A stretch of 64,000 nt of DNA from Cristatella mucedo (GCA_009760855.2 WPIO01000089.1:1032001-1096000); one strand, 5' to 3'. Shown: positions 12,758 through 62,084, counted from the stretch's first letter. Notes: generated by a model not told the origin, from the letters alone. Translations and numbers: made by a program.

Positions 12758-13273
12758 TGAAGTACGCACTTAATCAAATGCTAAGCGCCCAGAAAGCCGA
12801 TCGAACTCTATGAGGGCGCTTTATCAGGTGTGCAATTGTCATTATTAATACTCTTTAAATATAAGTCCCCACATGTGAAGAGCTAGGCCCATCTAGATTA
12901 GACTTGCATCTGGAAAGGCCTGCTACTGATGAAGTACGCACTTAATCAAATGCTAAGCGCCCAGAAAGCCGATCGAACTCTATGAGGGCGCTTTATCAGG
13001 TGTGCAATTATCATTATTAATACTCTTTAAATATAAGTCCCCACATGTGAAGAGCTAGGCCCATCTAGATTAGACTTGCATCTGGAAAGGCCTGCTACTG
13101 ATGAAGTACGCACTTAATCAAATGCTAAGCGCCCAGAAAGCCGATCGAACTCTATGAGGGCGCTTTATCAGGTGTGCAATTATCATTATTAATACTCTTT
13201 AAATATAAGTCCCCACATGTGAAGAGCTAGGCCCATCTAGATTAGACTTGCATCTGGAAAGGCCTGCTACTGA
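12758..13273. repeat. Tandem array, three 172-bp units
   Basis: Three consecutive units start at 12758, 12930 and 13102. The second and third appear identical; the first differs at least at 'caattgtcatt' versus 'caattatcatt'. Each unit contains 'aagcgcccagaaagccgatcgaactctatgagggcgctttatca', which is the LINE/SINE 3' tail in plus orientation, followed by an ATT-rich part and unrelated sequence. The array therefore arose by tandem duplication of a segment that holds one retroelement tail. The next base block (tgaa at 13274) begins a fourth unit but diverges at once. Confidence 0.95.
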
Positions 13274-13279
13274 TGAAAG

Positions 13280-13955
13280 TAACCACCGAGTGCTGCGTGA
13301 CCAAGCCCAGCAGCTCCATTAGGACAGACAAGTCAATTTAGTTTCAAGCTTGGGCAGCTGCTTAGAAAAGGGTGCAATCCCTGTTTATTTTGCTTATTAG
13401 CAGGCTGCTGTTTACAAAAAATTCGCATGCCTAAGCTACTGTAACTGTCAAGTGTGCATTTAAATCCATTCATCTGTGGACGGCTAGAATTTGCAGCGGC
13501 TCGCAAGTTCATGTCTCTGTAAGGAAGTAGTAGCATTGAAGGAGGCAGTCGAGTAGAAACTCCATTTCCCATCTTGTATGCTAGACGCTACACAACTATC
13601 ACTTCTACTAGCCAAATTCATCGTGTATTTATAGTTCACCAAATTCACGCTCAGCGGCATGACATTAAATCAAGGCGATCGAGCTTCTCAAAAAAACGGG
13701 AAGGCTAAGAGAAGTTAAAGACAGACAAATATAAACGTAAAATATCTAGGTATTTATATGCCATTCTTTACACTTAAAAAATAAATCACAAAAAAACTCC
13801 AAGTTTGATTTGAAAGGAGAGCCGGAGTGTCTACTGGCGAAGCTGGTGGGATAGCCCTTCCAAGGAATAATCTAGTTGCTCTTTCGTTATGCTGCAAACA
13901 ATTTAAAGAAGGAAAAAAGCAAAATAGTAAAAATTAGTCTCAATAAATAATTAAA
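13280..13955. other. No gene recognised
   Basis: Only short open frames, the longest being 79 codons on the minus strand at 13333-13572. No motif or repeat family is recognised. Confidence 0.4.
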
Positions 13956-13961
13956 TAAAAT

Positions 13962-14105
13962 TATCTGTATAGCACCCTTGGAAGACCTCATTTCTACCCA
14001 TGTTCCTCTCAGATGCTGCAGTGCTAGAGTCCACGACCTCGGTCTTCAAAGGCGAGCATTTTAAATCCTAGGCCAAACCGGGTTGGTCTTCAGTTCGTCT
14101 TATAT
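13962..14105 (-). mobile_element. tRNA-derived SINE, minus strand
   Basis: On the minus strand it begins with a 'ggcctaggatttaaa' head, passes a 'gaccgaggtcgtgga' box and ends with a degenerate 'ccaagggtgctatacaga' tail. The tail is the same kind as in the other SINEs and in LINE A. It is degraded. Confidence 0.5.
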
Positions 14106-15370
14106 AAAATAATTGAAAACTATTTGGAATGCACAAATCAACGTTTAATTTTAGCTAAGAAAGTGAATTCTGTTCCTAAATACGAAAACTTATAAACTAA
14201 CTACCCTGGATGTTTTTACCATAAAACGAATCATAGCTTTACTACTGGAGTAGTATTACGGATATCGCAACGGGCACAAGGTGACTTCAGTGACTTATGT
14301 TTACTAACTAGATCACATTGAAATTTCAATAAGCAGGTATTGAAATGCATTGCATTTTCAAGTTTCAGTTTCTCTGACAAGTTTAAATATTTTGAGGCAG
14401 TTTTACTGTTCGTGAATTGAGTATCAATAATTGCATTACGTTTTTGTCACCATTGAATGCAAAGTATTCCTGCGAAAGCAAAATCTACTGGTTTGCCGGC
14501 ATCACGGTCACGTCACGCTTTAAGTAAGCAGCCATGAACCAGGAACTATCTCAGCTTTTTTACTCCCTGTAGTTCTCTAACAGAGTGCATACGGTACTCA
14601 TGTAGCTAATGAATTGTCCTTGCAGGACTGCGGCAGGCAGATGAGCACGAATTATTATAGCTGATATAGGCCAAGCGAACACACCCTCAGCGCCACCACT
14701 CTGCGCTATATATATAGATTGTGTTCTTTCAAGCGCTTTGACAGTGTCTCTTACTACACCGAGTTACAGAACCGTCCCTCTTACAATGTCGTGGTCAAAT
14801 TTTAGTTGATTCTTGAAATACGCCCAGTTTACCTTCAAGTTTTGCATGGTTGTCAAATATATCCTTCGTTGGTTGCAAGCTTCGTTGGCGGAGGGACTCC
14901 CAAAAGTCTTTCTCTTGGTCTTCCACGGTAGGAATATTTTCATGCAGCTGCAGCTTCGTCCTCGTGTCGCAAATTCTTTTGTCGACTAGGCAGATGAAAT
15001 AGTTTAAAGTGAGCGCACATCAGGTTAAAACTTGCAGATTATTTTTGCACCCTTCAAAGTCACTTGAAAAACATCTTTACCTTGAGTCCCAGCAAACGCA
15101 TCAAGACTTTTCGACTCAAGTAAACCGCGAAAAGAACTGAGGTAATAAGGCATGCAATGGCTTTAAATATGCTGTAATTAACTTTTAATTGTATCGCACA
15201 GGTTTCTGTGTGGAAGCTTTAGCTTTACAGGATTTCATAGAGGAGTGGTTATTTGTTTACTCCTTTATAAAGATTGATGCCGTGCTCGAGGAACAGCTTA
15301 ATAGGATCCATTACAAATACACAGTAAGATGCATGCAGCTGACACTCGTCGGGCTATAATACAAAAATAA
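14106..15370. other. No gene recognised
   Basis: AT-rich, no frame above 60 codons with any coding character, no repeat family recognised. Confidence 0.4.
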
Positions 15371-15374
15371 GCTC

Positions 15375-15515
15375 TGTTTTGGTCCAGTGGATAAGGTGCT
15401 CGCCCCGACCGAGATCTTTCTGAGGTCATGGGCTAGAGCCAGGTGGCATATGCGAAGCGCCTGAGTAGAAGTCCTCGTAGAGCGCTATGCAAATAAATTA
15501 TGATTATAATTATGA
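15375..15515 (+). mobile_element. tRNA-derived SINE
   Basis: The head 'ggtccagtggataaggtgctcgcc' resembles a tRNA 5' half with an A box. The middle 'gaggtcatgggctagagcc' takes the place of the B-box arm. The element ends with 'gaagcgcctgagtagaagtcctcgtagagcgctatgcaaa', a variant of the LINE A 3' tail. This pairing suggests LINE A supplied the reverse transcriptase that moved it. Confidence 0.65.
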
Positions 15516-15814
15516 TTAGGAATTTACAGCGAGCTAAACTGAACCATTTTCCAAATATAAATAAATACTATTAAAAAACTAGATGAAATTTGTAAGTTAA
15601 CTAGCTCAGATGCAAAGAAATGTCTAAAATGTGGGACTCATATAACTTTTTTAAAACAGTTGAAGATCCCAAAACTCGTTTATCACACTTTACAGTATTT
15701 GGTTCAAGAAAAGTGAGTCGGTGCTTAATTTCGCTTTATGGTACTAGTATAACTAGTACCGGTCACTCTTACGTAATGTCTATCAGTCATTACAAGTGCT
15801 TGTGGCGAATAATT

Positions 15815-16093
15815 TTAATTAGTTAGCCCTATAACGTATTTGTCAAAATCGACGCCAGAGCGGCAATCGTTGCCAAGAACAGTTAGAAGCACTTCTCTTA
15901 TGGCAGTCTCATTTGTTTTGCATTTACCTGTCTCAGTAAACAAAATGATTGAATTAAGCCTTTCTATCGTGGCAGGATTAAAGCGTGAACTGATAAGCGC
16001 ATGGAGTGCCTCAAAGCGGAAGTAGCTGCTTATTGCGCAGAGATTTCGGTTTCGAAAAGTGAAAGAAAGTGGCCTCCGAAGAAGAAATGGCAT
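15815..16093 (-). CDS. Unrecognised open frame, 92 codons
   Basis: The frame ends in a stop at 15815. Its C-terminal two thirds (from FNPATIERLNSIILF through LLTVLGNDCRSGVDF) look protein-like: amphipathic helices and no low complexity. An overlapping plus-strand frame also exists. It lies about 5 kb downstream of the last placed chitin synthase exon on the same strand, so it could be a terminal exon, another gene or transposon debris. I do not recognise the family. Confidence 0.25.
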   Translation of the reverse strand: MPFLLRRPLSFTFRNRNLCAISSYFRFEALHALISSRFNPATIERLNSIILFTETGKCKTNETAIREVLLTVLGNDCRSGVDFDKYVIGLTN

Positions 16094-16494
16094 CGAATCG
16101 TCGATGCATGGAGCAGCGTCAAACGAGTGAAAGCATGCAACTTGAGAACAACACCGTACGTACCGACCTTAAGTGAATCCAATCATCAAATCGATTTATG
16201 ATCCTCAGTCTAGCTTGCAGGTCACTTCAGGAAAAAAGCCTTGGTTTGAATCCTCAAGCTCGTCTATGACTATCCTTTATTGCCTGCTGCAAGCTGTCTG
16301 GTTGCTAAGCCGAAGATGCTAGATCCGCAGACCTCTGCTATCAATTCATTTATTTCCTTGCTGGCACGAGCCCACTTAACCGACACCTTGCTTGTTCAGT
16401 ATGCTATCGGACCACTCCCTCCTGAGCACTTTGCTATCTTGCTATCACTGGCACCAAATTGAAAAAAAGTCTCTAAAAAAGTACAAGCTGACTT

Positions 16495-16665
16495 AACAGC
16501 CTCTTTTTTGTACAGCGACAGAAGAGCCTTTAAAGCTATCACCACCGCTTGCAGCGGCGATTAAGGATCACCCACCGTAGGATTCGAATCCACGACCTCG
16601 AGACCGAGGTCGTGAAAAGCAACCACTTTACCTGGCGTGCCATCATTAAGTGATCGAACCCTCAG
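16495..16665 (-). mobile_element. tRNA-derived SINE, minus strand
   Basis: Read on the minus strand it starts at 'atggcacgccaggtaaagtgg', has the palindrome 'cacgacctcggtctcgaggtcgtg', then the B-box-like 'gattcgaatcc', a body ending 'gcaagcggtggtgatagc', and the end 'gctgtacaaaaaagaggctg'. The same SINE occurs at 25618-25795 and 63592-63765. Confidence 0.75.
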
Positions 16666-16844
16666 CTCATATCCACCGAAATTCTGGAACTCAATTCCGG
16701 CAGCAGTCTCTAAATGAGACGACCTTGCATCTTATAAGTATGCAAAACTTGTCCGTTTTTATTTTGGTCCTGTGAGCTTTTTGTGCGTCATACTGGCTCA
16801 AGAATGATGCGTGTTTGCTCTTACACGCCTGATAGCATACATGT

Positions 16845-16948
16845 CACGAACCGATGAATATTGATTCGCCTGAGTAGTACAGCACCTGGATAGTCTTAAG
16901 TCCTCTGATGGAATATTCAAACGATTTATTATTATTATTATTATTAAA
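16845..16948 (+). mobile_element. SINE/LINE 3' tail with ATT repeat
   Basis: 'cgcctgagtagtacagcacctgga...cctctgatggaatattcaaacga' matches the shared SINE/LINE A tail and is followed by six to seven ATT units, the usual terminus of these retroelements. Confidence 0.5.
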
Positions 16949-17162
16949 TCGGCATGCTCGCTAATTACAATGGTTACTACATGGTTTGAGGCAATACTCG
17001 TAGCTTTGATGCGGCATTTAAACGCATTTATTTGAGTTGGATTAAATGGCTGCGAAGGTGAGGTCAACGTATGAAACAAAAGTTTGTTATATCTAAAGCA
17101 AAAGTAATCGCTGACCAGAAATCTACTGAGAGTAATCATGATGCTACTAAGAAGCCATAACT

Positions 17163-17164
17163 TA

Positions 17165-17202
<38 letters not shown>

Positions 17203-17250
17203 CACGGTATTATGATATATGCAATATTATATATATGTATAACTTATAGG

Positions 17251-17280
<30 letters not shown>
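17163..17280. repeat. TA and GA microsatellites
   Basis: A TA run at about 17163-17196, then about 50 bases of unique AT-rich sequence, then a GA run at about 17250-17279. They lie immediately 5' of the repeat copy that starts near 17285. Confidence 0.95.
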
Positions 17281-17281
<1 letters not shown>

Positions 17282-17284
17282 TGC

Positions 17285-17905
17285 ATCCTCAGTTCAGCAA
17301 GCATTGCTACAAATTCATTGACCTAAGCTTCGGATTTCTATTAATGGTTTCTATGTATGGGTGTTTCTTGGGCTACGCATCTTCTAAATATTTGCCGACA
17401 ACAATAAATGCTTGCTGCATACTTATTTATAATCTTTATTTTGAAATAACTAGAAAACGTCGAACCATTTGCGCTTTGTAAGTGGCGATGGTCGTTCTTT
17501 CACGGGACACTTGAAAATCAATACGCTCTGCAGGTATACCGGCGATTGCTTCATACTAAGCACCTGGTATAACTGTGCTATGAACTACACATAACCGTAG
17601 GAAACTTGAGCTACATTTTCCTTTAGCTTGACCTAATAGTAAAATTTCTGCCAAACTTTATAGGGGGAATCTGAATAATTTAATCATGGAGCTCCGATTT
17701 CAAATGACACACAATCTGCAATTGTAAAGAGATACATCAATTTGACGAAATATAGCCGGATTCGGCTTGAATACACCAGTGTAAACTTAAAGGCGAGGCT
17801 TTATAACTATGTGCCTAGCATCGAATTACAAGAGTCGTGTTAGTTCAATTATTGGGCCGGTAATCCCGAGGTTATAGAGTCGATCCTTGCTACAGGTAAG
17901 CTGTG
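17285..17905 (+). repeat. Unnamed ~620-bp repeat, copy 1
   Basis: Collinear with 19816-20430 through many matching blocks, for example 'gtaagtggcgatgg', 'ctggtataactgtgc', 'tttcaaatgacacacaatct' and 'ccggtaatcccgag'. The divergence suggests an old dispersed repeat. Its 3' end ('ttagttcaattattgggccggtaatcccgaggtta..gagtcgatcc') resembles a tRNA or SINE head, so this may be a composite element. No coding frame is conserved between the copies. Confidence 0.75.
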
Positions 17906-18024
17906 TCTGTTGTATGCTCAAACTATACTTGCAATCGCTAATTAGAAGACATGCTTTTTTTAAAAGCACACATAAACTAGCCATTAAGATATCTATTCCC
18001 ATAGAGGTCATTGACATGTTGTAA

Positions 18025-19400
18025 TATGATGATAGCTGTTCGTGCTAATAATTAGTTCATATATAATTAAGGAGCTGCCCGAGTGCTAAAATGTCGGTAC
18101 GCGACCCAATGACTCTTACTGGCGAGCTACGGCCATGCTTACTAAAATTAAAGTATCAGTCGGAACGTCAACGTTCTGAAATTCAAAAACGAAACGCGTT
18201 GTGTGTTATGCTTAGTGTGCGCAGGTTACAAAACGTAACGTGCGCAGGTTGCAAGCGAATGCTCTTTCGTGAAGCTGGCGCTTAACCTGGCTATGCCCGC
18301 ATTAAAGTATGCCGCCGTTCAGGGTCACTCCAGTGCAGACCACAGTGGACCCTAACCCTACGAATAGGGTACTTAATATCGTTACTCGAGATTAATATAG
18401 TATGGAAAACAAATTTATAGAGTGACACTTAAAAGGTCTTCATTTATCACCCCAACTGCTATATGGACTTACTTTAAATAAGCAATACAAGAAACTTCAA
18501 ATTCAGCTGAAAAAGCAGCGCTTACTTTCAGTGCGGTACCTTAGATGCTTAATTCCCAGACGAAGGCGGTTAACGTGGCCTGAAAAGTAGATCAACGCTC
18601 TAAGGCACTACGCATGTACAGCGGAAGAAACAATGCTGTGAAGAAGTAAATGCAGATTTTTTTCGCTGACTACGAACCTGGAAAAAAGCTCAACATTTCT
18701 GCAGCACCAGCTCTAGTATAAAACGTACCGCTTGAAGGTTTCGGCACTCAGCAAACAAGCTGCAGCATATAGTAAGCATGCCAGCCAATTGTCGCTCTGT
18801 CGTCATGACAACAAGCTGAAATTCTTTTCAAGCTGCCGGGAAAATAAATTCAATTGTGAACTTGCTTAAATGAAAGATTGGGAAAATGCGCGTAGTGCCA
18901 TTATTGGAGTAGTACTAAGCATGAAGATTACAAATAAGCAGCCAAAGTGGTAACTATTCACCGTTGCACTATTACGATTCATTAATCGCAAGTTTGCACT
19001 CAGAAAGAAAGTGACCGAAATTAAACTGTGCGTACTCTTTATTACCAGAAACAACATGACGTCCGGAACTTGAACAGCATATATTGGACTGTCGGATACC
19101 TGATGAATTTAATTAAAAGTTCAAGACCCAAGCGCATGAGAATTTCGGTATCCGGCACCTTTAGGCGGCCATCTTGGCTCGTCACCTAGGAGCGGCCGCG
19201 GTAGCTAGCTAAACTCAAGCAAGCTAGAAATGCAGTGCGCTCAACGGGCGGCTCGAAGAGGTCCACTAGCGGCTCCTCATTGAATCTGTGTAGCTAGAAC
19301 GATAGCCGATAGAGCTCAGACCGCATTAGCAGCCACTCTATCGTAGTGCCACCCGATGGCTGACACGTTAAAGATGCTTCGATGCAGTAACGCGCGTTTA
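18025..19400. other. No gene recognised
   Basis: Open frames of up to 64 codons, none supported. There are no clear repeat termini apart from the microsatellite that follows. Confidence 0.35.
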
Positions 19401-19401
19401 G

Positions 19402-19404
<3 letters not shown>

Positions 19405-19487
<83 letters not shown>

Positions 19488-19504
19488 CTCTCTTTCTCTC
19501 TCTC
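19405..19504. repeat. CT microsatellite
   Basis: About 100 bases of CT with few interruptions near its 3' end. Serine/leucine open frames across it are artefacts. Confidence 0.97.
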
Positions 19505-19815
19505 ATCCCGATTGCAGCACACTAAACTTAACCTTATAATTAACCTTTAACCTTAGAAGCCTTTGCCTTTGCAGCTGGCAACAAAAAAGTGTAGGCAGCA
19601 TGTCACTGAGAGGCGACCTAGGTCGTGAAGCAGGAGCGCTGGGCTAAGATAGAAGGCTTATTCGGCGCTAGAATCCAGTTGGAGAGCTGGGCCGGAATTC
19701 TGCTGACTTCCGGCACAGAATAACGCTGCCAAATACCTGGGAATTCATCATTTGAGGTACTTTTGCAGCGCGTTGACTTTGTTCCTTTACGTTACTGGCC
19801 TAATTTTCCTTTAGA

Positions 19816-20430
19816 AAATGCTGCTACACTTTCATTGATCTGAGCTGCAGATTTCCATTAATGGTTCCTACATATGGATATTTCTTGGGCTCCACATTTT
19901 CTAAATCAGTGTCGATAATATTGAATGCTTGCTGCATATTTATGTAGCAGCTTGATTTTGAAATATTTAGAAATGCCGAGCCATTTACGTTTTGTAAGTG
20001 GCGATGGCCGTTCTATCACGGGGCACACGACAATCAATACAACTTGAAAATGTAACAGCAGTTGTTTCATGCTAATCAGCTGGTATAACTGTGCAATAAA
20101 ATTCAGCTAACCGTAGCTTACTCGAGTTATAATTTTTCTTTAGCTTGACCCAATAATGTAAGTTTTGCTAGACTACAGAGAGATCATCTGAATAATTTGA
20201 CCTCAGAGCTCGAATTTCAAATGACACACAATCTGCAATTTCTAAAAAAAGACATGCCAATTTCATGCAGTACAGCTTACTTATGCCTGAGCACCCCAGT
20301 GAAAATTTAAAGCTGAGGCTTTATAGCTATGCGTCGAACTTCGTAAAACGAGAATTAGTCATGATAGCTCAATCGGTGGACCGGTAATCCCGAGTTAATA
20401 GAATCGATCCTCGCCATAGAGGCTATATTA
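19816..20430 (+). repeat. Unnamed ~620-bp repeat, copy 2
   Basis: Diverged direct copy of 17285-17905. It shares the internal blocks and the tRNA-like end 'agctcaatcggtggaccggtaatcccgag...gatcctcgcc'. A shorter relative ('aatttaaagccgaggctttaaag') occurs at about 35800-35850. Confidence 0.75.
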
Positions 20431-20790
20431 TTTTTAAGTGCTCAGTCCCACGGCAGATGACCGCCGGTCACTCTGAACTGTTCAACATCACGTCCACGTT
20501 TCATGCTCACAAAGAACCAGTCGATGTAATATATTAAAATTGTCTGCAATTTTTTAAAACTGCATGCAACCACGATCTTCAGCCTCATTGTTTAATAACT
20601 CATGGCGAAGCAGCTCATTTCAAAATATAATAATTGTTTTCAGCAAAACATATTCATCTAAGGAGAATCTCTTGCACGTAAACAAGCGCAAAAAGAGTCA
20701 AGATTCAAATTCGCTCAAGCGTATAGAAATTATAGCTACAGACAAACGAACGCTGCTCAAGTTCAAAGTTTAGTAAGTACGGGACTTTAC

Positions 20791-58045
<37,255 letters not shown>

Positions 58046-58349
58046 CTGAGGCATTTAATAGTACATCGATTACAATACTAATGACAACAGGTTGAATCAG
58101 GTGAAGCAAGCCCTGAAAAGTTTTGTATCCGTGAGCTTCACAATTTCCAGCAAAAGAATCGATTGCCAAGTGTGAGTGACACGCACCGGAATCGAATTGA
58201 CAAAAGCCCCCAGCATCATTGATTGGCCGGCATGCAAAAGGAGAAAAGGAGGCACTCGTAGAAATATGCTATTGAGAATTATTGCATTAATATGCAGTAA
58301 ATCTTGCAAAAGTACGCAAGAAAGCACTCAACAACAGTAAAACAAAACA

Positions 58350-59245
58350 CTGAGGCTTAGGTAAAGCTAAGCTGAATAGACGCATCTTCAGCTGAGACTT
58401 TAAAAACGTAAGTTCATCGGTAATAGTAACCGCAGCTTGAAACAAGTTCCAAATGTTCGGTGCACTTAAATGCTCGATCATAATAGAATTCAATTTAGGG
58501 CAAGGGACAGAAAGATTAAAAAACGCTAAGGAGCGAGAGGTGGAGAGCGTCACGAAGGAGGAAGGACGTCGCTTAGGCAGGCTGATGCTGGCAAGTGAAG
58601 TGACCTATGAACCAGACCGATGATCTTAAAATAAATTTGATATTTGACAGGAAGCAAGTAAAGCTCCGATAAAAGTTGTTGATTATGACAATCACACCTT
58701 TGATGAAAGACCAAACGAGCCGCTGGGCTTCGCAGAAGTTTAAAACAATTAAGGGCACAGGCCGGGAGTCCTGAATATGAGGTATTGCAGTAACCTAGCC
58801 GCCGTATCACAAACCGTCAACTGGTTTGACTGTCGTACTCTTATCCAAGCATGCCCTTATTTTAGAGACTCACTTAGCTGAAAGTAGGCTGACTTGACAG
58901 CTGAGAAAAATGTGCTCATGTAATGATGTCATTTTAGAATAATAAACCTCAGTATGAAGCTGGCGTCACGCAAGTGAGGCTTATTGAACTAATTTTCAGG
59001 GTTAGGTCTTCAAAACTTTCGAGGCAGGCTGCAAGGACAAGTGATTTGTATAAGGAGCGAGATATCGAAGGGTTGAGAGGATGGTCAGAGCTAAGTGCTT
59101 TCAGCATAGATACGGAAGGCAAGACTGTTTGCGATGACATCGGCCATAGGAAAAATATAGATTGTGACAGAAAGCGGGCCTAAGACGAAACCCTGAGGAA
59201 CCCCATTCATTAGGGATTATTCCATAGACACCCAACAGCTATAGG
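58350..59245 (-). mobile_element. Decayed LINE copy
   Basis: Minus strand: LSAPNIWNLFQ...TDELTFLKSQLKMRLFSLAL (58360-58470) is the C-terminal signature (family: APKAWNSL...LTTFKKNLKTHLFRKAF). YSGLPACALNCFKLLRSPAA (58690-58780) is the thumb. 'cctgaggaaccccattcattaggg' at 59192 is the GVPQG region. Confidence 0.7.
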
Positions 59246-59249
59246 ATAA

Positions 59250-59340
59250 CGAAATATATACTATATATATATAATATATAATATCATATATATATATATA
59301 GTATATATATGATATTATATATTATATAGATATATGATAA
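59250..59340. repeat. TA-rich palindrome
   Basis: TA runs arranged symmetrically about 'catatatatatatatag', with 'atatcatatata' and 'tatatatgatat' as arms. It directly follows the 5' end of a LINE relic. Confidence 0.85.
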
Positions 59341-59344
59341 CGAA

Positions 59345-60265
59345 ATTCTGACATTTTTCACTGAGGTAGGACACAACCCATTTGAGCAACGTCAAAGTGA
59401 TACTCATGTTTCTAGAGAGGTGTTACCGAAGAATAAGGGGGTCGTTAATATTGTAGATACTGACAAATCTAAGAGTACCGTCAGACCGCACCAGTGGTTA
59501 TTAGCCTTGATGGTGCTCAGTCAGAAGGTCACTGTAAATCCCGAGAACAGAAGTTTCCGTTTAATAATTACCTCGAAATCCTAATTGAAAATTTCTGGCA
59601 ACTTTCGAAGAATGCATAATATTGTATCATTTGGTTTTTGGGCCAGCTCTAGATAAGGGATCTTAGATACGAAATAGCAGAAAAGATATTGGATGAAGGT
59701 TTCTTAAATTCTAATGATCCACAGCAGGTTTATTCAGGGGCGGCCTTAAAAGTTGCCATTTTTAGCACGGGGGGTCGGGTCTTCGCTGACAGCTACGGAC
59801 TCGTTTAATATATGAATCACTGCGGGCATTTACAGGTATTTACTACTTAAAGAGAAAGCGTCTTTTGGTCGTCTCTAGTAGACTGGCGGTCTTTTTAGCC
59901 TGGAAAAAAGCGTTCAATCGAAACAAGAGGGAGGGTGTGAGTAGAAAAGGAAGGAAGGTGAAGGTGAGGGAAGAAGGGCAAGGCCTAATAAGGGGTTACA
60001 GCACCGCAGGACGGCAGTGGCAGATACGATCCGATCTATCCAATTAGAGTCTCCAATCCGCTCTATCTCAAAGTGCGAAGAATTTGGGGAGGTGCTATGC
60101 TAAGTTGCCATTGGAATCAGTCGAAAGAAGGCAGCATGGAAGAGACTAAGACTATGGTAGATCCATCATGGAAATAAACTGTTTTGAGAAATTGATCAGA
60201 AACTGGCAAAACCGTGGTTTCACTATTAAGTAAATACTTAACTTATAAAATTAAATTGTGTAGTA
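59345..60265. other. No gene recognised
   Basis: A plus-strand 60-codon Lys/Arg-rich frame (59865-60047) is the only open frame. No promoter for the chitin synthase can be argued from this sequence. Confidence 0.35.
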
Positions 60266-60269
60266 TTCA

Positions 60270-60370
<101 letters not shown>

Positions 60371-60634
60371 CGATGTTAATAGATTCGTAACTATTGACCT
60401 TGCTTTCTTGTCGTCGGCATACTAACTATAGATTTACTAATTTTGCAACTACTCCACGACGTAACTGCAATGTTCCCGAAGAGATGAAACATTATTTAGA
60501 CGAAAATAGGAAGCACTCTTGCAGGCTATATTAACCACCCAGCAAACGCTCTGTTCATGCTGAGATTGGTTGCCTTCGCATAGCTCTTGGCTTGGCTCCG
60601 TCTGCAAACAGTACGGTTACAAAACCAAATAATC

Positions 60635-62080
60635 ATACTAATAATAATGCACTTGATAAAGCGCCATCAGAGAACTCAATCACTTTCCAGGCGCTTTACA
60701 TTTTCTGCAAAGAGAAACGCGACTGAATGGTGAATTGTAGCATGCTTAATAAACAACATGGATAACAAAGCAAAGGGTGACATGCACATGGTCAGCATCC
60801 TAGTGTGGTTAGTGGCAGCATGCACAACGTCAGCACGCATAAGCACCTAAAGGACGAATCACAGGGACCAACTAAATGCTTTCCTAAATAGGTGTGTTTT
60901 TAAGTTCTTTTTAAATGTGGTCAAGTCGGGGGATGTTCTGACGCAAGTCAGGAGTGAGTTCCAGGCTTTGGGAGCATACGAACTAAATGCACGGTCTCCA
61001 AAGGATTTGAGGATTGTACGAGGTATTGGTAAACTGTTGGATTCAGAAAAGTGGAGTGTACGATGCTTGGCCTGGTGGGGGAGCAGATCTGAGAGATAAG
61101 CTGGAGCCAAAGAATGAAGTGACCTAACAGTGAGTGACAAAACCTTGAAGTCGATCCGTTGCTTGACTGGTAGCCAGTGCAGGTCGGCGAGAAGTGGTGT
61201 AATGTGGCAACTGCGAAGCTCACGACAGACAAGCCTAGCTGCGGAGTTTTGCACCAGCTGGAATCGCCTGATTGGACATGCCGGTAGGCCAGCAAGCAGT
61301 GAGTTACCGAAGTAAAGACGGGATGTCACAAATGCATGGACCAACTTAGACGTGATATCCTTATCCAAACAAGCCCAAATTTTAGCAATGTTTTGTAGCT
61401 GAAAGTAGGCAGATTTGATTGTGGAGCTGATGTGGTCGTCTAACGAGAGGTCACTTTGGAACGTGACACCTAGACTTTGAGCTGATTCAGCAGGAGATAT
61501 GCTGGCAGAGACAATTTTGAGCGTCAGCCTTTCCAATTTGTGAATCACATTGGGTTTGCCCATAACTAGTATGTTAGTTTTATTGTCGTTTAGTTTAAGA
61601 AAATTTGCTGTCATCCATGTGCGGATGTCATCAATACATGCAGCAAAGTGAGTTTAGAGAATTTGAGGTGCTCGAAGGCTGGGAGGGATCAAGGCAAAGG
61701 TACAACTGAGTGTCATCCGCATAGAAGTGAAAGCCTAGATTGTGCTTGGCAATCACATTAGCAAAAGAGAGAGACGGAGAGTATAAACCGTGAAAAGAAC
61801 CGGACCTAGCCCGGAGCCCTGAGGTACCCCATATTTCAGAGGTACCTTGGATGATCTCTGTCTATTCACGTCAATTCTCCGGAGTCTCCCACTGAGATAG
61901 GACCTGGACCGTTGCAGAGAAGTGCCAGTGATGCCCAGGCGTGATGAGAGGCGCTCTAGAAGAACTTGGTGATCGATAGTATCAAAAGCTTCCGAAAGAT
62001 CGATCAAAACAAGCAGTGATACTTTACCCATGTCTTCATTTCCAAGCAGATCGTTGTACACCCTATGCAATACTGATTCT
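60635..62080 (-). mobile_element. LINE family A copy, best-preserved RT frame
   Basis: The 3' tail with AAT units is at 60637-60720. The minus-strand frame 60859-61614 (251 codons) holds NFLKLNDNKTNILVMGKPNV, YFQLQNIAKIWACLDKDI, LHWLPVKQRIDFKVLSLTV, APAYLSDLLPHQAKHRTLHF, SYAPKAWNSLLTCV and FKKNLKTHLFRKAFSWSL. The frame 61753-62070 holds LIDLSEAFDTIDHQVLLERL and KYGVPQGSGLGPVLFTVYT. The YADD box is encoded around 61710-61725, between the frames. It lacks an endonuclease domain, as expected of a 5'-truncated CR1/L2-type element. Confidence 0.92.
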
Positions 62081-62084
62081 GTAA

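Noticed and set aside
58097-58327. Hydrophobic minus-strand frame just upstream of the first placed chitin synthase exon, with a GTGCGT donor
   Set aside because: Its phase (0) does not match the phase-2 start of the exon at 58045 and I see no family motif in it.
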